A stretch of DNA of 64,000 nt from Ramlibacter sp. (GTDB taxonomy: Bacteria; Pseudomonadota; Gammaproteobacteria; Burkholderiales; Burkholderiaceae_C), in contig JADJPY010000002.1 of the NCBI GenBank assembly GCA_016713005.1, forward strand, positions 179,242-243,241, given 5' to 3'. The notes beneath the pieces were generated by a model, which was given only the letters and a program-made list of their open reading frames with translations, did not search any database and was not told the DNA's origin. Shown one piece after another: positions 54,987-64,000 of this stretch. Within the stretch, counting starts at the first letter, position 1; every line of letters begins with the position of its first letter. The translations under genes were made by a program, and so were the position numbers.

Positions 54987-55913
54987 ATGTCCAAACCACC
55001 ACCGGCGACTTCACCGAAAACCCCGACTGGCTCGACTGGTACGCGGGCCCCAGCAAGCCGCGCTTCGTGCTGCCCGCCAACGCGGTGGACGCGCACTGCC
55101 ACGTGTTCGGCCCGGGCGCCGAGTTCCCCTTCGCGCCCGAGCGCAAGTACACGCCGTGCGACGCGCCAGCACCAGCTGTTCGCCCTGCGCGACCACCTGG
55201 GCTTCGCCAAGAACGTGATCGTGCAGGCCACCTGCCATGGTGCCGACAACCGGGCGCTGGTGGATGCATTGCTGCACTCGAACGGCAAGGCGCGCGGCGT
55301 CGCCACCGTCAAACGCAGCGTGAGCGACGCCGAGCTGCAGGCCATGCACGCGGCGGGTGTGCGCGGCGTGCGCTTCAACTTCGTCAAACGGCTGGTGGAC
55401 TTCACACCGAAGGACGAGCTGATTGAAATTGCCCACCGCATCAAGCCGCTGGGCTGGCATGTGGTGATCTATTTCGAGGCCGTGGACCTGCCCGAGCTGT
55501 GGGACTTTTTCACCGCGCTGCCGACCACGGTGGTGGTGGACCACATGGGCCGACCGGATGTGACCAAGCCGGTGGACGGGCCGGAGTTTGCGCTGTTCAT
55601 GAAGTTCATGCGCGAGCACGACAACGTGTGGAGCAAGGTGAGCTGCCCGGAGCGGCTTTCGGTCACCGGCCCACGCTGAAGGCCGAACGGCGAGCAGAAC
55701 GCCTACCGCGACGTGATCCCGTTTGCGCGGCGCATCGTTGAGCAGTTCCCGGACCGCGTGCTGTGGGGCACCGACTGGCCGCACCCCAACCTGAAGGACC
55801 ACATGCCCGACGACGGGTTGCTGGTGGACTTCATTCCGCACATTGCCGTCACGGCGGAACTGCAGCGCAAGCTGCTGGTGGACAACCCGACCCGCCTCTA
55901 CTGGGGAGCCTGA
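54987..55913 (+). CDS. pmdD: 2-Pyrone-4,6-dicarboxylate hydrolase (LigI/PmdD), frameshifted
   Basis: About 308 residues, amidohydrolase superfamily. After the ATG an A is missing from the AAA run, then TTGDFTENPDWLDWYAGP, NAVDAHCHVFGPGAEFPF (metal-binding HCH) and QATCHGADNRALVDALL are read. Later GVRFNFVKRLVDFTP, HVVIYFEAVDLPELWDFF, TVVVDHMGRPDVTKPVDG and LWGTDWPHPNLKDHMPDDG (catalytic aspartate) follow. It opens the pyrone ring formed by PmdC to 4-oxalomesaconate. Further frame changes are near 55170 and 55670. The stop is at 55911-55913, two bases before pmdA. Confidence 0.9.
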
Positions 55914-55915
55914 AC

Positions 55916-56305
55916 ATGCCACTCGACAAACCGTACCTCGACGTGCCCGGCACGACGATCTTTGACGCCGAGCAGTCGCGCAAGGGCTACTGGCTCAACC
56001 AGTTCTGCATGAGCCTGATGAAGGCCGACAACCGCACGCGGTTCAAGGCCGACGAGCGGGCCTACCTGGACGAATGGCCCATGACCGAGGAACAGAAGCA
56101 GGCCGTGCTGGCGCGCGACCTGAACTGGTGCATCCGGCTGGGCGGCAACATCTACTTCCTGGCCAAGATTGGCGCCACCGACGGCAAGAGCTTCCAGCAG
56201 ATGGCCGGCAGCATGACGGGCATGAGCGAAGAGGAATACCGCAACATGATGATTGCCGGAGGCCGTTCCATCGAAGGCAACCGATACGTGGGGGAGAAGA
56301 AGTAA
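55916..56305 (+). CDS. pmdA: Protocatechuate 4,5-dioxygenase alpha subunit
   Basis: 129 residues, intact. LigA-fold small subunit that caps the active site of the beta subunit: PLDKPYLDVPGTTIFDAEQS, SLMKADNRTRFKADERAYLD, then LGGNIYFLAKIGATDGKSF with SMTGMSEEEYRNMMIAGG. It has no metal ligands of its own. It shares one base with pmdB (TAATG), so the subunits are made together. Confidence 0.93.
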   Translation: MPLDKPYLDVPGTTIFDAEQSRKGYWLNQFCMSLMKADNRTRFKADERAYLDEWPMTEEQKQAVLARDLNWCIRLGGNIYFLAKIGATDGKSFQQMAGSMTGMSEEEYRNMMIAGGRSIEGNRYVGEKK

Positions 56306-57157
56306 TGGCCCGAATCACCGCAAGCGTCTACACATCGCATGTGCCCGCCATTGGCGCGGCGCTGGACCTCGGCAAGACCGGCGAGCCTTACTGGCAGCCG
56401 GTGTTCAAGGGCTACGAGGCCTCCAAACAGTGGATGAAGGACAACAAGCCCGACGTGATCTTCCTGGTCTTCAATGACCATGCCACGGCTTTCAGCCTGG
56501 AGATGATCCCCACCTTTGCCATTGGCACGGCGGCGGAGTTCCAGCCGGCCGACGAGGGCTGGGGCCCGCGCCCGGTGCCCAAGGTGGTGGGGCACCCGGA
56601 GCTGGCCTCGCACATCGCACAGAGCGTGATCCAGGACGACTTCGACCTGACGATCGTCAACAAGATGGACGTGGACCACGGCCTGACCGTGCCGCTGAGC
56701 CTGATGTGCGGCCAGCCGCAGGAATGGCCGTGCCCGGTGATCCCGTTTGCGGTGAACGTGGTGCAGTACCCCGTGCCCAGTGGCCGGCGCTGCCTGAACC
56801 TGGGCAAGGCGATCCGCAAGGCGATTGAGAGCTATGACGAAGACCTGAACGTGCACATCTGGGGCACGGGCGGCATGAGCCACCAGCTGCAGGGCCCGCG
56901 CGCCGGCCTGATCAACAAGGCCCCTTGACAACGCCTTCCTCGACCACATGATCGCCGACCCGGAAGGCCAGGCCGCCGTGCCGCACATCGACTATGTGCG
57001 TGAAGCGGGCAGCGAAGGCATTGAGCTGGTGATGTGGCTGATCGCCCGTGGTGCCATGGCCGACCTGGCCGGCGGCCCCCCGCCGCGCGTGAAGCACCGC
57101 TTCTACCATGTGCCCGCGTCGAATACGGCTGTAGGCCACCTGATTCTGGAGAACTGA
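56305..57157 (+). CDS. pmdB: Protocatechuate 4,5-dioxygenase beta subunit, one frameshift
   Basis: About 284 residues, class III extradiol dioxygenase. The Fe(II) ligands are expected in TSHVPAIGAAL (His near 12), FNDHATAF (His near 57) and the glutamate of RREWD-like residues further on; the catalytic histidine is in GTGGMSHQLQG near residue 190. It cleaves protocatechuate between C4 and C5 to 4-carboxy-2-hydroxymuconate semialdehyde. A C inserted in the run near 56925 ends the first frame at INKAP; the corrected phase continues DNAFLDHMIADPEGQAAV and ends HLILEN. Confidence 0.93.
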
Positions 57158-57160
57158 ACC

Positions 57161-58109
57161 ATGACCATCAAAGTAGCCCTGGCCGGTGCCGGGGCCTTCG
57201 GCACCAAGCACCTGGACGCGATCAAGCTGATCGACGGCGTGGAGTGCGTCAGCGTGATCGGCCGCGAGCTGGACAAGACGAAGGAAGTCGCCGCCAAGTA
57301 CGGCATCGCCCACGTGACGACCGATCTCGCCGACAGCCTGGCGCTGAAGGAAGTGGACGCCGTCATCCTGTGTACGCCCACGCAGATGCATGCCTCGCAA
57401 ACTCTGGCCTGTCTGGCCGCGGGCAAGCATGTGCAGGTCGAAATCCCGCTGTGCGACGTGCTGAAGGACGGCGAAGAAGTGGTCGCCAAGGCCCAAGGCC
57501 AGTGGCCTGGTGGCCATGTGCGGCCACACGCGCCGCTTCAACCCCAGCCACCAGTACGTGAACAAGAAGATCAAGGCGGGCGAATTCAACATCCAGCAGA
57601 TGGATGTGCAGACCTACTTCTTCCGCCGCAGCAACATGAATGCGCTGGGCCAGCCGCGCAGCTGGACCGACCACCTGCTGTGGCACCACGCCGCGCACAC
57701 GGTGGACCTGTTCGCCTACCAGTGCGGCAGCCCCATCGTGCAGGCCAACGCCATCCAGGGCCCGATCCACCCCACGCTGGGCATCGCCATGGACATGAGC
57801 ATCCAGCTGAAGGCCGCCAACGGCGCCATCTGCACGCTGAGCCTGAGCTTCAACAACGACGGCCCGCTGGGCACCTTCTTCCGCTACATCGGCGACACCG
57901 CCACCTACATCGCGCGCTACGACGATCTGTTCAACGGCAAGGACGAAAAGATCGACGTGAGCCAGGTGGATGTGAGCATGAACGGCATCGAGCTGCAGGA
58001 CCGCGAGTTTTTTGCGGCCATCAAGGAAGGCCGCGAACCCAACGCCAGCGTGGCCAAGGTGCTGCCGTGCTACCAGGTGCTGCACCAGCTGGAGCAGCAG
58101 CTCGGCTGA
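57161..58109 (+). CDS. pmdC: 4-Carboxy-2-hydroxymuconate-6-semialdehyde dehydrogenase (LigC/PmdC), one frameshift
   Basis: About 315 residues, Gfo/Idh/MocA-type NAD(P) oxidoreductase. The Rossmann start is KVALAGAGAFGTKHLDAIK, and the family's EIPLCDVLKDGEEVV (the usual EKP position is EIP) lies near residue 97. After an extra G near 57495 the frame continues LVAMCGHTRRFNPSHQYVN, RSWTDHLLWHHAAHTVDLF and a C-terminal LPCYQVLHQLEQQLG. It oxidises the ring-fission product, as its hemiacetal, to 2-pyrone-4,6-dicarboxylate. It begins three bases after pmdB and is followed by repeat copy A. Confidence 0.92.
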
Positions 58110-58110
58110 A

Positions 58111-58167
58111 TGCTATGAATTTGATAGCGGCTCGCGCATGTTTCATGCGGGCTGCAGGCCTTTTTTG
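58111..58167 (+). repeat. 57-nt dispersed repeat, copy A, intergenic after pmdC
   Basis: Begins TGCTATGAAT, has GATAGCGG at repeat positions 13-20, CGCATG/CATGCG arms with a TTT loop at 25-39, GGGCTGCAGGCC at 39-50 and a T6 run. GCTAT/ATAGC (positions 2-6 and 14-18) can form a small hairpin. It starts two bases after the pmdC stop, where it could act as a terminator or processing site. Confidence 0.8.
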
Positions 58168-58178
58168 TGAGGAATCCG

Positions 58179-59186
58179 ATGCAAAAACGAGCTGTGGGTG
58201 AATTCAGCGTCCAGCCCGTGGGCCTGGGCTGCATGAACCTTGACCACGCCTACGGCCCGCCGGTGAGCGCGGAGCAGGGCGAGCGTGTGTTGCTGGGCGC
58301 GCTGGACGCGGGCTACGACTTTTTCGACAGCGCTACGCTGTATGGCGGCGGCCGCAACGAAGAGCGCGTGGGCGCGGTGCTGGCAAAGCACCGCAGCCGC
58401 CTCACGCTGGCCAGCAAGTGCGGCATGGCCATCATCCCGGTGGACGGCAAGATGCAGCGCGTGATCGATGGCCGGCCCGACACGCTGAGGCGCGAGTGTG
58501 AGAACAGCCTGCGCCGCCTCAAGACCGACGTGATCGACCTGTACTACCTGCACCGCTGGGACAAGCAGGTGCCCATTGAAGACAGCGTGGGCGCCCTGAG
58601 CGACCTGGTCCGCAAGGGCCATATCCGCAGCATCGGCCTGAGCGAGGTGGGCGCCGCCACCCTGCGCCGCGCCCACGCGGTGCACCCCATTGCCGCGTTG
58701 CAGACCGAGTACTCGCTCTGGTCGCGCAACCCCGAGATTGCCGTGCTGGACGCCTGCCGCGAACTGGGCGTTGCCTTTGTGGCCTTCAGCCCGGTGGCCC
58801 GTGGCTACCTGTGCGGCACGGTGCGCGATGTGGCCGCGCTGGACGCCAAAGACATCCGCCGCAGCATGCCGCGCTTCCAGCCGGCACACTACGCGGCCAA
58901 CCTGGCACTGCTGCCGCCGTATGAGGCACTGGCGCGCGAGCTGGGCTGCACGCCCGCGCAGCTGGCGCTGGCCTGGCTGCTGCACAAGGCGCCGCACATC
59001 GTGGTGATCCCCGGCACCACGAGTCTGGACCACGTGCACGACAACATGGCGGCCAAAGACATTGCGCTCAGCGCCGAAACCATGGCACGGCTGGAGGCGA
59101 TGATCAACCCGCACACCGTGTCAGGCCCGCGCTACGACGCGCAGGCCACGCGCGAGGTGGACACCGAGGAATTCGCGCCTCAGTAG
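58179..59186 (+). CDS. Aldo/keto reductase
   Basis: 335 residues from ATG 58179 (an in-frame GTG at 58167 falls in the repeat). The (beta/alpha)8 signatures are PVGLGCMNLDHAYGP, GYDFFDSATLYGGGRNEERV (catalytic Asp and Tyr), LASKCGMAI with the lysine, LKTDVIDLYYLHRWD and IPGTTSLDHVHDNMAA (NADPH phosphate site). Intact. It follows the pmd operon by 70 bases and may be cotranscribed, but nothing in the 4,5-cleavage route needs it. The substrate is unknown. Confidence 0.9.
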   Translation: MQKRAVGEFSVQPVGLGCMNLDHAYGPPVSAEQGERVLLGALDAGYDFFDSATLYGGGRNEERVGAVLAKHRSRLTLASKCGMAIIPVDGKMQRVIDGRPDTLRRECENSLRRLKTDVIDLYYLHRWDKQVPIEDSVGALSDLVRKGHIRSIGLSEVGAATLRRAHAVHPIAALQTEYSLWSRNPEIAVLDACRELGVAFVAFSPVARGYLCGTVRDVAALDAKDIRRSMPRFQPAHYAANLALLPPYEALARELGCTPAQLALAWLLHKAPHIVVIPGTTSLDHVHDNMAAKDIALSAETMARLEAMINPHTVSGPRYDAQATREVDTEEFAPQ

Positions 59187-60879
59187 TTCAGGTGCACGAT
59201 GGTCTTGCGGCCGTCGGGCGGCAGGCGCCCAGCTCGGCCGGCCAGCCAGGCAGGCAGTTGTCGGCGTCGAAGCTTTCCGGACGGGCCGCATCGGGCGCCA
59301 GCACACTCGCAATGTGCAGCTTCAGCACCACGCCAGCCGGCAGCTGTGGCGACGTATTCAGGCCGTGGGCTACCGCCTGTGTGGCCAGCGCCACCACTTG
59401 TGCGGGCAGCACCGGGCCTTCCATCAGCACGACAAAGTGGTGCATGTCGACGCGCGAGACGGTGTCCACGTCGCGCGTCACGCCGCGGATGCGTGCCCCC
59501 GCCAGCACCAGGGCGCGGTCGGCAGCGTCGCGGCCGTGCTGTGCCAGGATGTCGGGGTAGTTGGCCAGGTCAACCGCCAGCACGGCGCAGCGCTGGCGAT
59601 TGCGCCGTGCGCGGCGCAGTGCGTCACGCAGGCGAAAGTGAAGCACATGCAGCGCAGGCAGCCCTGTCAGCGGGTCACGGGTGTCCATGGCGTGGGCGCG
59701 GACGTCGGCGTCACTGATCTCGCGCGCGCGGCGGCTCAGCAGCCACAGCTGCAGCGGTATCTCCAGTGCGGCGCCTATCGCCAGTGAATACTGCGTCAGG
59801 AAGCTCGCTGGTAGCAGGCCGAGGTTGCGCAGGGCGGGGAACGGGGCGGTCAATACCACTGGCAAGAAGCACAGCCCTAGGCCCAGCGCCCAGCGCTCGC
59901 CATGCCGGTGGCTCCAGGCGCAGATGGCCAGCACCAGCACCATGGAGCCTACCTGGTAGACGCTTAGTGCCAGAAAGAAGTTTTCGCCTGGCCACACGAC
60001 ATAACCCACGCCCCCACCACGCCAAACGCCGCCCAGCCCTGCAGGAAGCGGTCCAGTGCGCCGACAGGCGCGGCACCGCGCACCACCTCGCGCACCAGCA
60101 ACGTCGCCGTGGTACACGACAGCATGGTGAAGATGTAGGGCGCCGCGTTGTTCCACCAGGGTGATTGCGGCCACAGGAACAGGCCACCCACGCCCATGAA
60201 GCAGACCTGAATCATCATCATGGATGCGGCGTAGGCGCAGTAGGCCGCAAACGCGCGGTCGGCATACTGGCGCGCAGCCAGGGCGCTCAGGTAAATCACC
60301 AGCAGCGCCAGCCCGAAATACGCGCCCAGCAGCAGGTAGCTGGTGTTGCGCCAGTCGGTGAAGGCGGTTTCATTGAACAGCAGCAACTGCGCGCCCACGG
60401 GTATGGGCTGGTTGGCAATGCGCAACCAGTATTCACGCGGCCGGTCATCTGGCTGCAGGGCGAAGGCGGGCAACCGGTCGCGCAGCGGCCACTGCGCCAC
60501 GCTCACATGGTCGCCTGCATGCTGGCCGACCCAGCGGCCGGTGCTGTCCTGGTGGTACAGGCTGGCCTGGTCTATGCCATGAAAGCTGACCTGCAGGTAC
60601 CAGCGCTCACCGGCCGGCAGCGGCCCCAACTGCAGCCGCTGCCACAGGGCCCCGTCGCCCAGCCTGTGCGTTTGCGCATCGACCGCGCGCCTGAGTGCAA
60701 GCGTGTCGGCACGGGGGGCAACATCGTGCACCGTGAGGCGGCCGCTGGTGTCTACCCACCATTGCGCCTGCGTGGTGACGTCCACGCGCGTCGCCCGCGC
60801 GCACGGCCACCGGTGCGCCCGGGCTGCAACCAGCCAGCAGCAACCAGCGCGGAACCCCAACCGCCGCCAAGGCTGTCAA
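59180..60879 (-). CDS. 7TMR-DISM membrane protein with a degenerate GGDEF domain, frameshifted
   Basis: About 565 residues. The N-terminus at 60879 reads MTALAAVGVPRWLLLAGC, signal-like, followed in another frame by the DISM extracellular region (VDVTTQAQWWVDTSGRLTVH, PLPAGERWYLQVSFHGIDQA, RPREYWLRIANQPIPVGAQ). Seven hydrophobic segments follow (residues about 180-370). The C-terminal domain has the GGDEF-fold entry TRDPLTGLPALHVLHFRLRD, but the catalytic GGDEF position reads SRVDMHHFVV, so it probably makes no cyclic-di-GMP and may serve as a sensor. Frame changes are near 60800, 60010 and 59225; the corrected end is LPPDGRKTIVHLNY. It overlaps the aldo/keto reductase end. Confidence 0.75.
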
Positions 60880-61027
60880 ACCGCGTTCCGCACGTGGCCC
60901 CGTCCTGGTTTGCAGTCATCTTAAGCGCTGAAAAATAACGAAACAAACCGAAACCCTGCCGCGATGACTGCACGCAGCACCGTCGGCACCATACAAACAC
61001 CTGCAACCCCTTTGAAAGGACACTGAC

Positions 61028-61495
61028 ATGCGACCCTGGATCAAACGCACCCTGTTCGGCCTGTTTGGCGCCACCATCATTCTTGGCGGCATCACCGCCT
61101 GCGGCCACCGCCACGATCAACACGGCTGGAACGCCAGCCCCGAAGACCAGGCGAAGTTCCGCGACAAGATGGTGGCCCGCGTCTCGGACAAGCTGGAACT
61201 CAACGCCGACCAGAAAGCCAAACTCGGCGTGCTGGCCGACAAGCTGCAGGCGCAGCGCACGGCGCTCAAGGGCCAGACCACCAACCCGCGCGCCGAGGTG
61301 GAAGCGCTGGTCGCCGGCGACAAGTTCGACCGTGCCCGCGCCCAGGCCCTGGTGACCGAGAAGACTGGCGCCATCACCAGCAAGAGCCCCGAGGTGATTG
61401 CCGCTGCCGGCGACTTCTTCGACAGCCTGACGCCGGCGCAGCAGGCCAAGGTGCGCGACTTCATGCAGCACCGCGGGATGTGGAAGCGCGGGTGA
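61028..61495 (+). CDS. Spy/CpxP-like periplasmic protein
   Basis: 155 residues. A hydrophobic leader (FGLFGATIILGGITACGH) with a cysteine suggests a lipoprotein or exported protein. The helical body has the repeated LTxxQ-like motifs LELNADQKAKLGVLADKLQA and DSLTPAQQAKVRDFMQHRG. The HRHDQH stretch after the leader could bind metal. Spy/CpxP proteins chaperone or sense misfolded periplasmic proteins and are often controlled by the kinase pair that follows. Here it is 13 bases before the response regulator, forming a three-gene unit. Confidence 0.82.
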   Translation: MRPWIKRTLFGLFGATIILGGITACGHRHDQHGWNASPEDQAKFRDKMVARVSDKLELNADQKAKLGVLADKLQAQRTALKGQTTNPRAEVEALVAGDKFDRARAQALVTEKTGAITSKSPEVIAAAGDFFDSLTPAQQAKVRDFMQHRGMWKRG

Positions 61496-61508
61496 CACAA
61501 TCCGCGGC

Positions 61509-62195
61509 ATGCCACGCATCCTGCTGATCGACGACGACGCCGGGCTCGGTGAACCGCTGGGCGTGTACTTCGCGCGGTTCGAGCTGCAGCTGGTCCAGGC
61601 CCTGCGCCTGAGCGCAGGCCTGGCCTTGCTGCGCCAGGAAGCGCGGCAGGGCGGCTTTGACGCCGCCATCCTGGACGTGATGCTGCCCGAGATGGACGGC
61701 TTTGAGCTGTGCCGCACCATCCGCAAGGAGAGCGACATCCCCATCGTCATGCTCACCGCGCGCGGCGACGTGATGGACCGCGTGGTGGGCCTGGAGCTGG
61801 GCGCCGACGACTATTTGCCCAAGCCTTTTGAGCCACGCGAGCTGGTGGCCCGCATCCAGACCGTGCTGCGCCGCCGCCGACCGGCCGGCGCAGGCGAGCG
61901 GCTGCTGTTTGACGGCCTGCTGGTTGACCCGGCCACCCGCACCGCCATCCGCCAGGGCGAGGCGCTGGATCTGACGAGCACCGAATTTGACCTGCTGCTC
62001 CTGCTGGCGCGCGAGCCCGGCAAGGTGTTCAGCCGCGACGACATCCTGAACCACCTGCGCGGCCACGAGGCCGAGCTCTACACCCGTGCGGTGGACATCG
62101 TGGTGAGCCGGCTGCGCAAAAAGCTGGAGCCGCTGGACGCCATCAAGACCCTGCGCAATGCCGGCTATTCGCTGGCGCTGCGCCCGCCGCCATGA
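61509..62195 (+). CDS. OmpR/CpxR-type response regulator
   Basis: 228 residues, intact. Receiver domain ILLIDDDAGLGEPLG with the phospho-Asp in AAILDVMLPEMDGFELC and the lysine in YLPKPFEPRELVARI; winged-helix output with LTSTEFDLLLLLAREPG and YTRAVDIVVSRLRKKLEPL. The stop overlaps the kinase start by ATGA. The pairing with a Spy/CpxP-like gene suggests an envelope-stress function like CpxR. Confidence 0.92.
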   Translation: MPRILLIDDDAGLGEPLGVYFARFELQLVQALRLSAGLALLRQEARQGGFDAAILDVMLPEMDGFELCRTIRKESDIPIVMLTARGDVMDRVVGLELGADDYLPKPFEPRELVARIQTVLRRRRPAGAGERLLFDGLLVDPATRTAIRQGEALDLTSTEFDLLLLLAREPGKVFSRDDILNHLRGHEAELYTRAVDIVVSRLRKKLEPLDAIKTLRNAGYSLALRPPP

Positions 62196-63614
62196 CCGGC
62201 GCATCGCAGGCGAGCCGCTGGTTTCGCCGCCTGCGCCACTCCATCCAGTGGCGGCTGGTGGCGCTGTTTCTGCTGCTGGCGCTGGCGGTGAGCGGCACCT
62301 TCCTGTTTGGCATGCAAAAGGCGCTGAGCGTGGGCTGGCGCGACGCCGCCCGCCCGCTGCTGGCCGACTATGTGGACCGCGTGGCAGCCGACATCGGCAG
62401 CCCCCCAAGCGTCGAGCGTGCCCAGGCCCTGACGCAGCGGCTTCCGGTGACGGTGCGCATCACCGGCCCGCAGGTCAACTGGCAAAGCCACCCTGAACAG
62501 GATGCGCACCGCGGGCGAGCCCCTGGATGGCGGCGCGACACCTGCGCGACGACGACCATGATGGCGAACGCCTGTTCAGCCGCACCACCGCCGACGGCCA
62601 CCGCATTGACTTCGGCCTGAGCGTGCAGCCCTGGCGTGAGCGGCCGCGCTACATCGGCTGGGCCACGCTGGCCACGCTGCTGGTGTTGACCGCGCTGGCC
62701 TGGGCCTGGGTGCGCCGGCTGTTGCGGCCGCTGGACGACATCAGCGCGGGCGCCCGGCGTTTTGGGGCGGGCAACTTTACCCAGCCCATTGCCGTGCGCC
62801 GCAAGGACGAACTGGGCGACCTGGCGGCCGACGTGAACGCCATGGCCCACAGCATCCACCAGATGCTGGAGGCCAAGCGCACGCTGCTGCTGGCCATCAG
62901 CCACGAGCTGCGCAGCCCCATCACCCGCGCCCGGCTGAACACCGAGCTGCTGCCCGAAGACGGCGACACCGGGCGCCCGCCGCGCAGCGCTGCTGCGCGA
63001 CCTGCAGGAAATGGCCAGCCTGGTGAACGATCTGCTGGAAAGCGAGCGCCTGGGCGCTGGCCACAGCGCGCTGCACCGTGAGCCCACCGATCCCGCCGCG
63101 CTGGCGCAAGAGGTGGCTGGAGGCGTTTGCGGCCAGTCACCCCGGCGCCCCGGTGGTGCTGGATGTGGCGCCCGGCCTGCCCCTGCTGAACCTGGACCGC
63201 ACCCGCATGCGCCTGCTGCTGCGCAACCTGCTGGACAACGCCGTGCGCCACAGCGCCGGAGCCACGCAGCCGCCGCAGCTGCGCGTGGCGCTGCAAGGGC
63301 AGGGCGCCAGCCGTGCCATCACTTTCACGGTGCGTGACCACGGCCCCGGTGTGCCGGCCGACGCGCTGCCCCACCTGGCCCAGCCGTTCTACCGGCCCGA
63401 CAGCTCGCGCGAGCGCGCCACCGGCGGCGTGGGCCTGGGCCTGTACCTGTGCAAGCTGGTCGCGCATGCCCATGGCGGGCAGTTCAGCGTGCGCAACGTC
63501 GGCACGGGGCAGCTGGCCTGGAAGCCCGTGGCGTTTCCTCATGCCAGACAGTGCCTAAAGACTCCTGACACACGGCTTGTCGTGCAATCGGCGCAGGGTT
63601 TTCTCGGCTCTTAA
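62192..63614 (+). CDS. CpxA-like sensor histidine kinase, frameshifted
   Basis: About 450 residues when joined. First membrane segment (LVALFLLLALAVSGTFLFG, residues 22-40), a short periplasmic loop, second membrane segment (WATLATLLVLTALAWAWV) and HAMP region with LRPLDDISAGARRFGAGNF. The HisKA box is LLAISHELRSPITRARLNTE and the HATPase has LLLRNLLDNAVRHSAGA, RDHGPGVPADALPHL and GGVGLGLYLCKLVAHAHGG. Frame changes are near 62510, 62985 and 63105. The C-terminal 40 residues to 63614 look unlike the family, so the real end may be earlier (a stop near 63558 in another frame). Confidence 0.85.
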
Positions 63615-63633
63615 CCCGCACCCTCGTGACCCC

Positions 63634-63995
63634 ATGAGCACACACGAAATCGCCAACGCCTTCGCCGCGCTTTGCAAGGCCGGCCAGTTCCGTGAAGCCG
63701 GCGAGCGCTTCTGGTCGGACGACATCGTGTTCTATCGAAGCCATGGACGGCCCCATGGCACGCTGCGAAGGCCGTGCCGCCGTGGGACGCCAAGGGCGCA
63801 TGGTGGTAATGGGCTACAACGAGGTTCACAGTGCTGTGACCGAAGGCCCCTTCGTCAATGGCGACCAGTTCATCCTGCGCTTCGCCATGGACGTCACGCC
63901 CAAGCGGGCCGTGCCCGAATCCAGATGAACGATGGCCTGCACAACCGGTCAAGGGCGGCAAGGTCACCGAAGAGCGCTTCTATTACGGCAGCTGA
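63634..63995 (+). CDS. SnoaL-like/NTF2-fold protein, frameshifted
   Basis: About 120 residues. It begins MSTHEIANAFAALCKAGQFR with EAGERFWSDDIV, then SIEAMDGPMARCEGRAAV in another frame, EVHSAVTEGPFVNGDQFIL and FAMDVTPK, and ends KVTEERFYYGS at 63995. This is the conical alpha+beta fold of SnoaL-like proteins with the usual E-x-M-x-G-x-x-x-x-G-x-x-A pattern near residue 35. Frame changes lie near 63730, 63790 and 63910. Function unknown; members include isomerases, hydrolases and non-enzymatic binders. Confidence 0.75.
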
Positions 63996-64000
63996 GGCGC

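Noticed and set aside
1..64000. CRISPR array, rRNA operon or prophage
   Set aside because: No regularly spaced direct repeats, no rRNA-like stretch and no phage structural or integrase genes were seen.

Overview
The window looks like chromosomal DNA of a Comamonadaceae member (Burkholderiales; relatives such as Polaromonas, Rhodoferax, Hydrogenophaga or Acidovorax). The reasons are high GC, an iscRSUA-hscBA-fdx operon followed directly by dnaQ, a PDH operon of aceE-aceF-[proteasome-like gene]-lpdA in which Lpd carries its own lipoyl domain, many Bug/TctC receptors, and a protocatechuate 4,5-cleavage cluster in the Comamonas pmdEFDABC order. This assignment is inference from gene content.

1-26 kb is an intact housekeeping region. 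It holds an intracellular PHB depolymerase (cut by the window edge), a DODA-type dioxygenase, an aromatic/aspartate aminotransferase, uvrB, the Isc operon with an IscR-type operator, dnaQ, tRNA-Val(CAC), a secreted hydrolase, an AlgI/AlgJ-like O-acetylation pair, N-formylglutamate amidohydrolase, an LhgO-like oxidase, pyrD, rpiA, a DUF4124-glutaredoxin, oligopeptidase A, folD and a FixJ/FixL-like two-component pair. 26.3-33.1 kb is the pyruvate dehydrogenase operon, closed by a strong terminator.

33.2-45.6 kb is an accessory island framed by mobile DNA: an IS91-type transposase and an IS21-like end on the left, and an old IS3 remnant cut by a complete 1306-bp IS3-family element on the right. 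Between them lie a Rieske oxygenase, its reductase, a CaiB-type CoA-transferase, a thiolase-like protein, a DUF35 partner, a second CaiB protein and a Bug receptor, mostly joined by 4-base start/stop overlaps, followed by a bacteriohemerythrin. This combination is the best candidate for an undescribed catabolic pathway.

45.6-58.1 kb is a protocatechuate meta-cleavage locus: TRAP transporter genes (dctP cut at its 5' end by the IS), a TctC receptor, a DUF1932 dehydrogenase, an AEC transporter, a LysR regulator, a ModA-like protein and pmdEFDABC. 58.2-64 kb holds an aldo/keto reductase, a 7TM protein with a degenerate GGDEF domain, a Spy/CpxP-like protein with a CpxRA-like pair, and a SnoaL-like protein.

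Two window-wide observations stand out. First, six copies of a 57-nt repeat align without a single gap; four lie inside reading frames (two of them form linkers in aceF and lpdA) and one carries the stop codons of two convergent genes. Second, no frameshift was seen from 1 to about 25.2 kb, yet most genes after that carry one or more, often a lost or gained base in a C/G run. This looks more like sequence error than decay, so the damaged genes are described by what they evidently encode.
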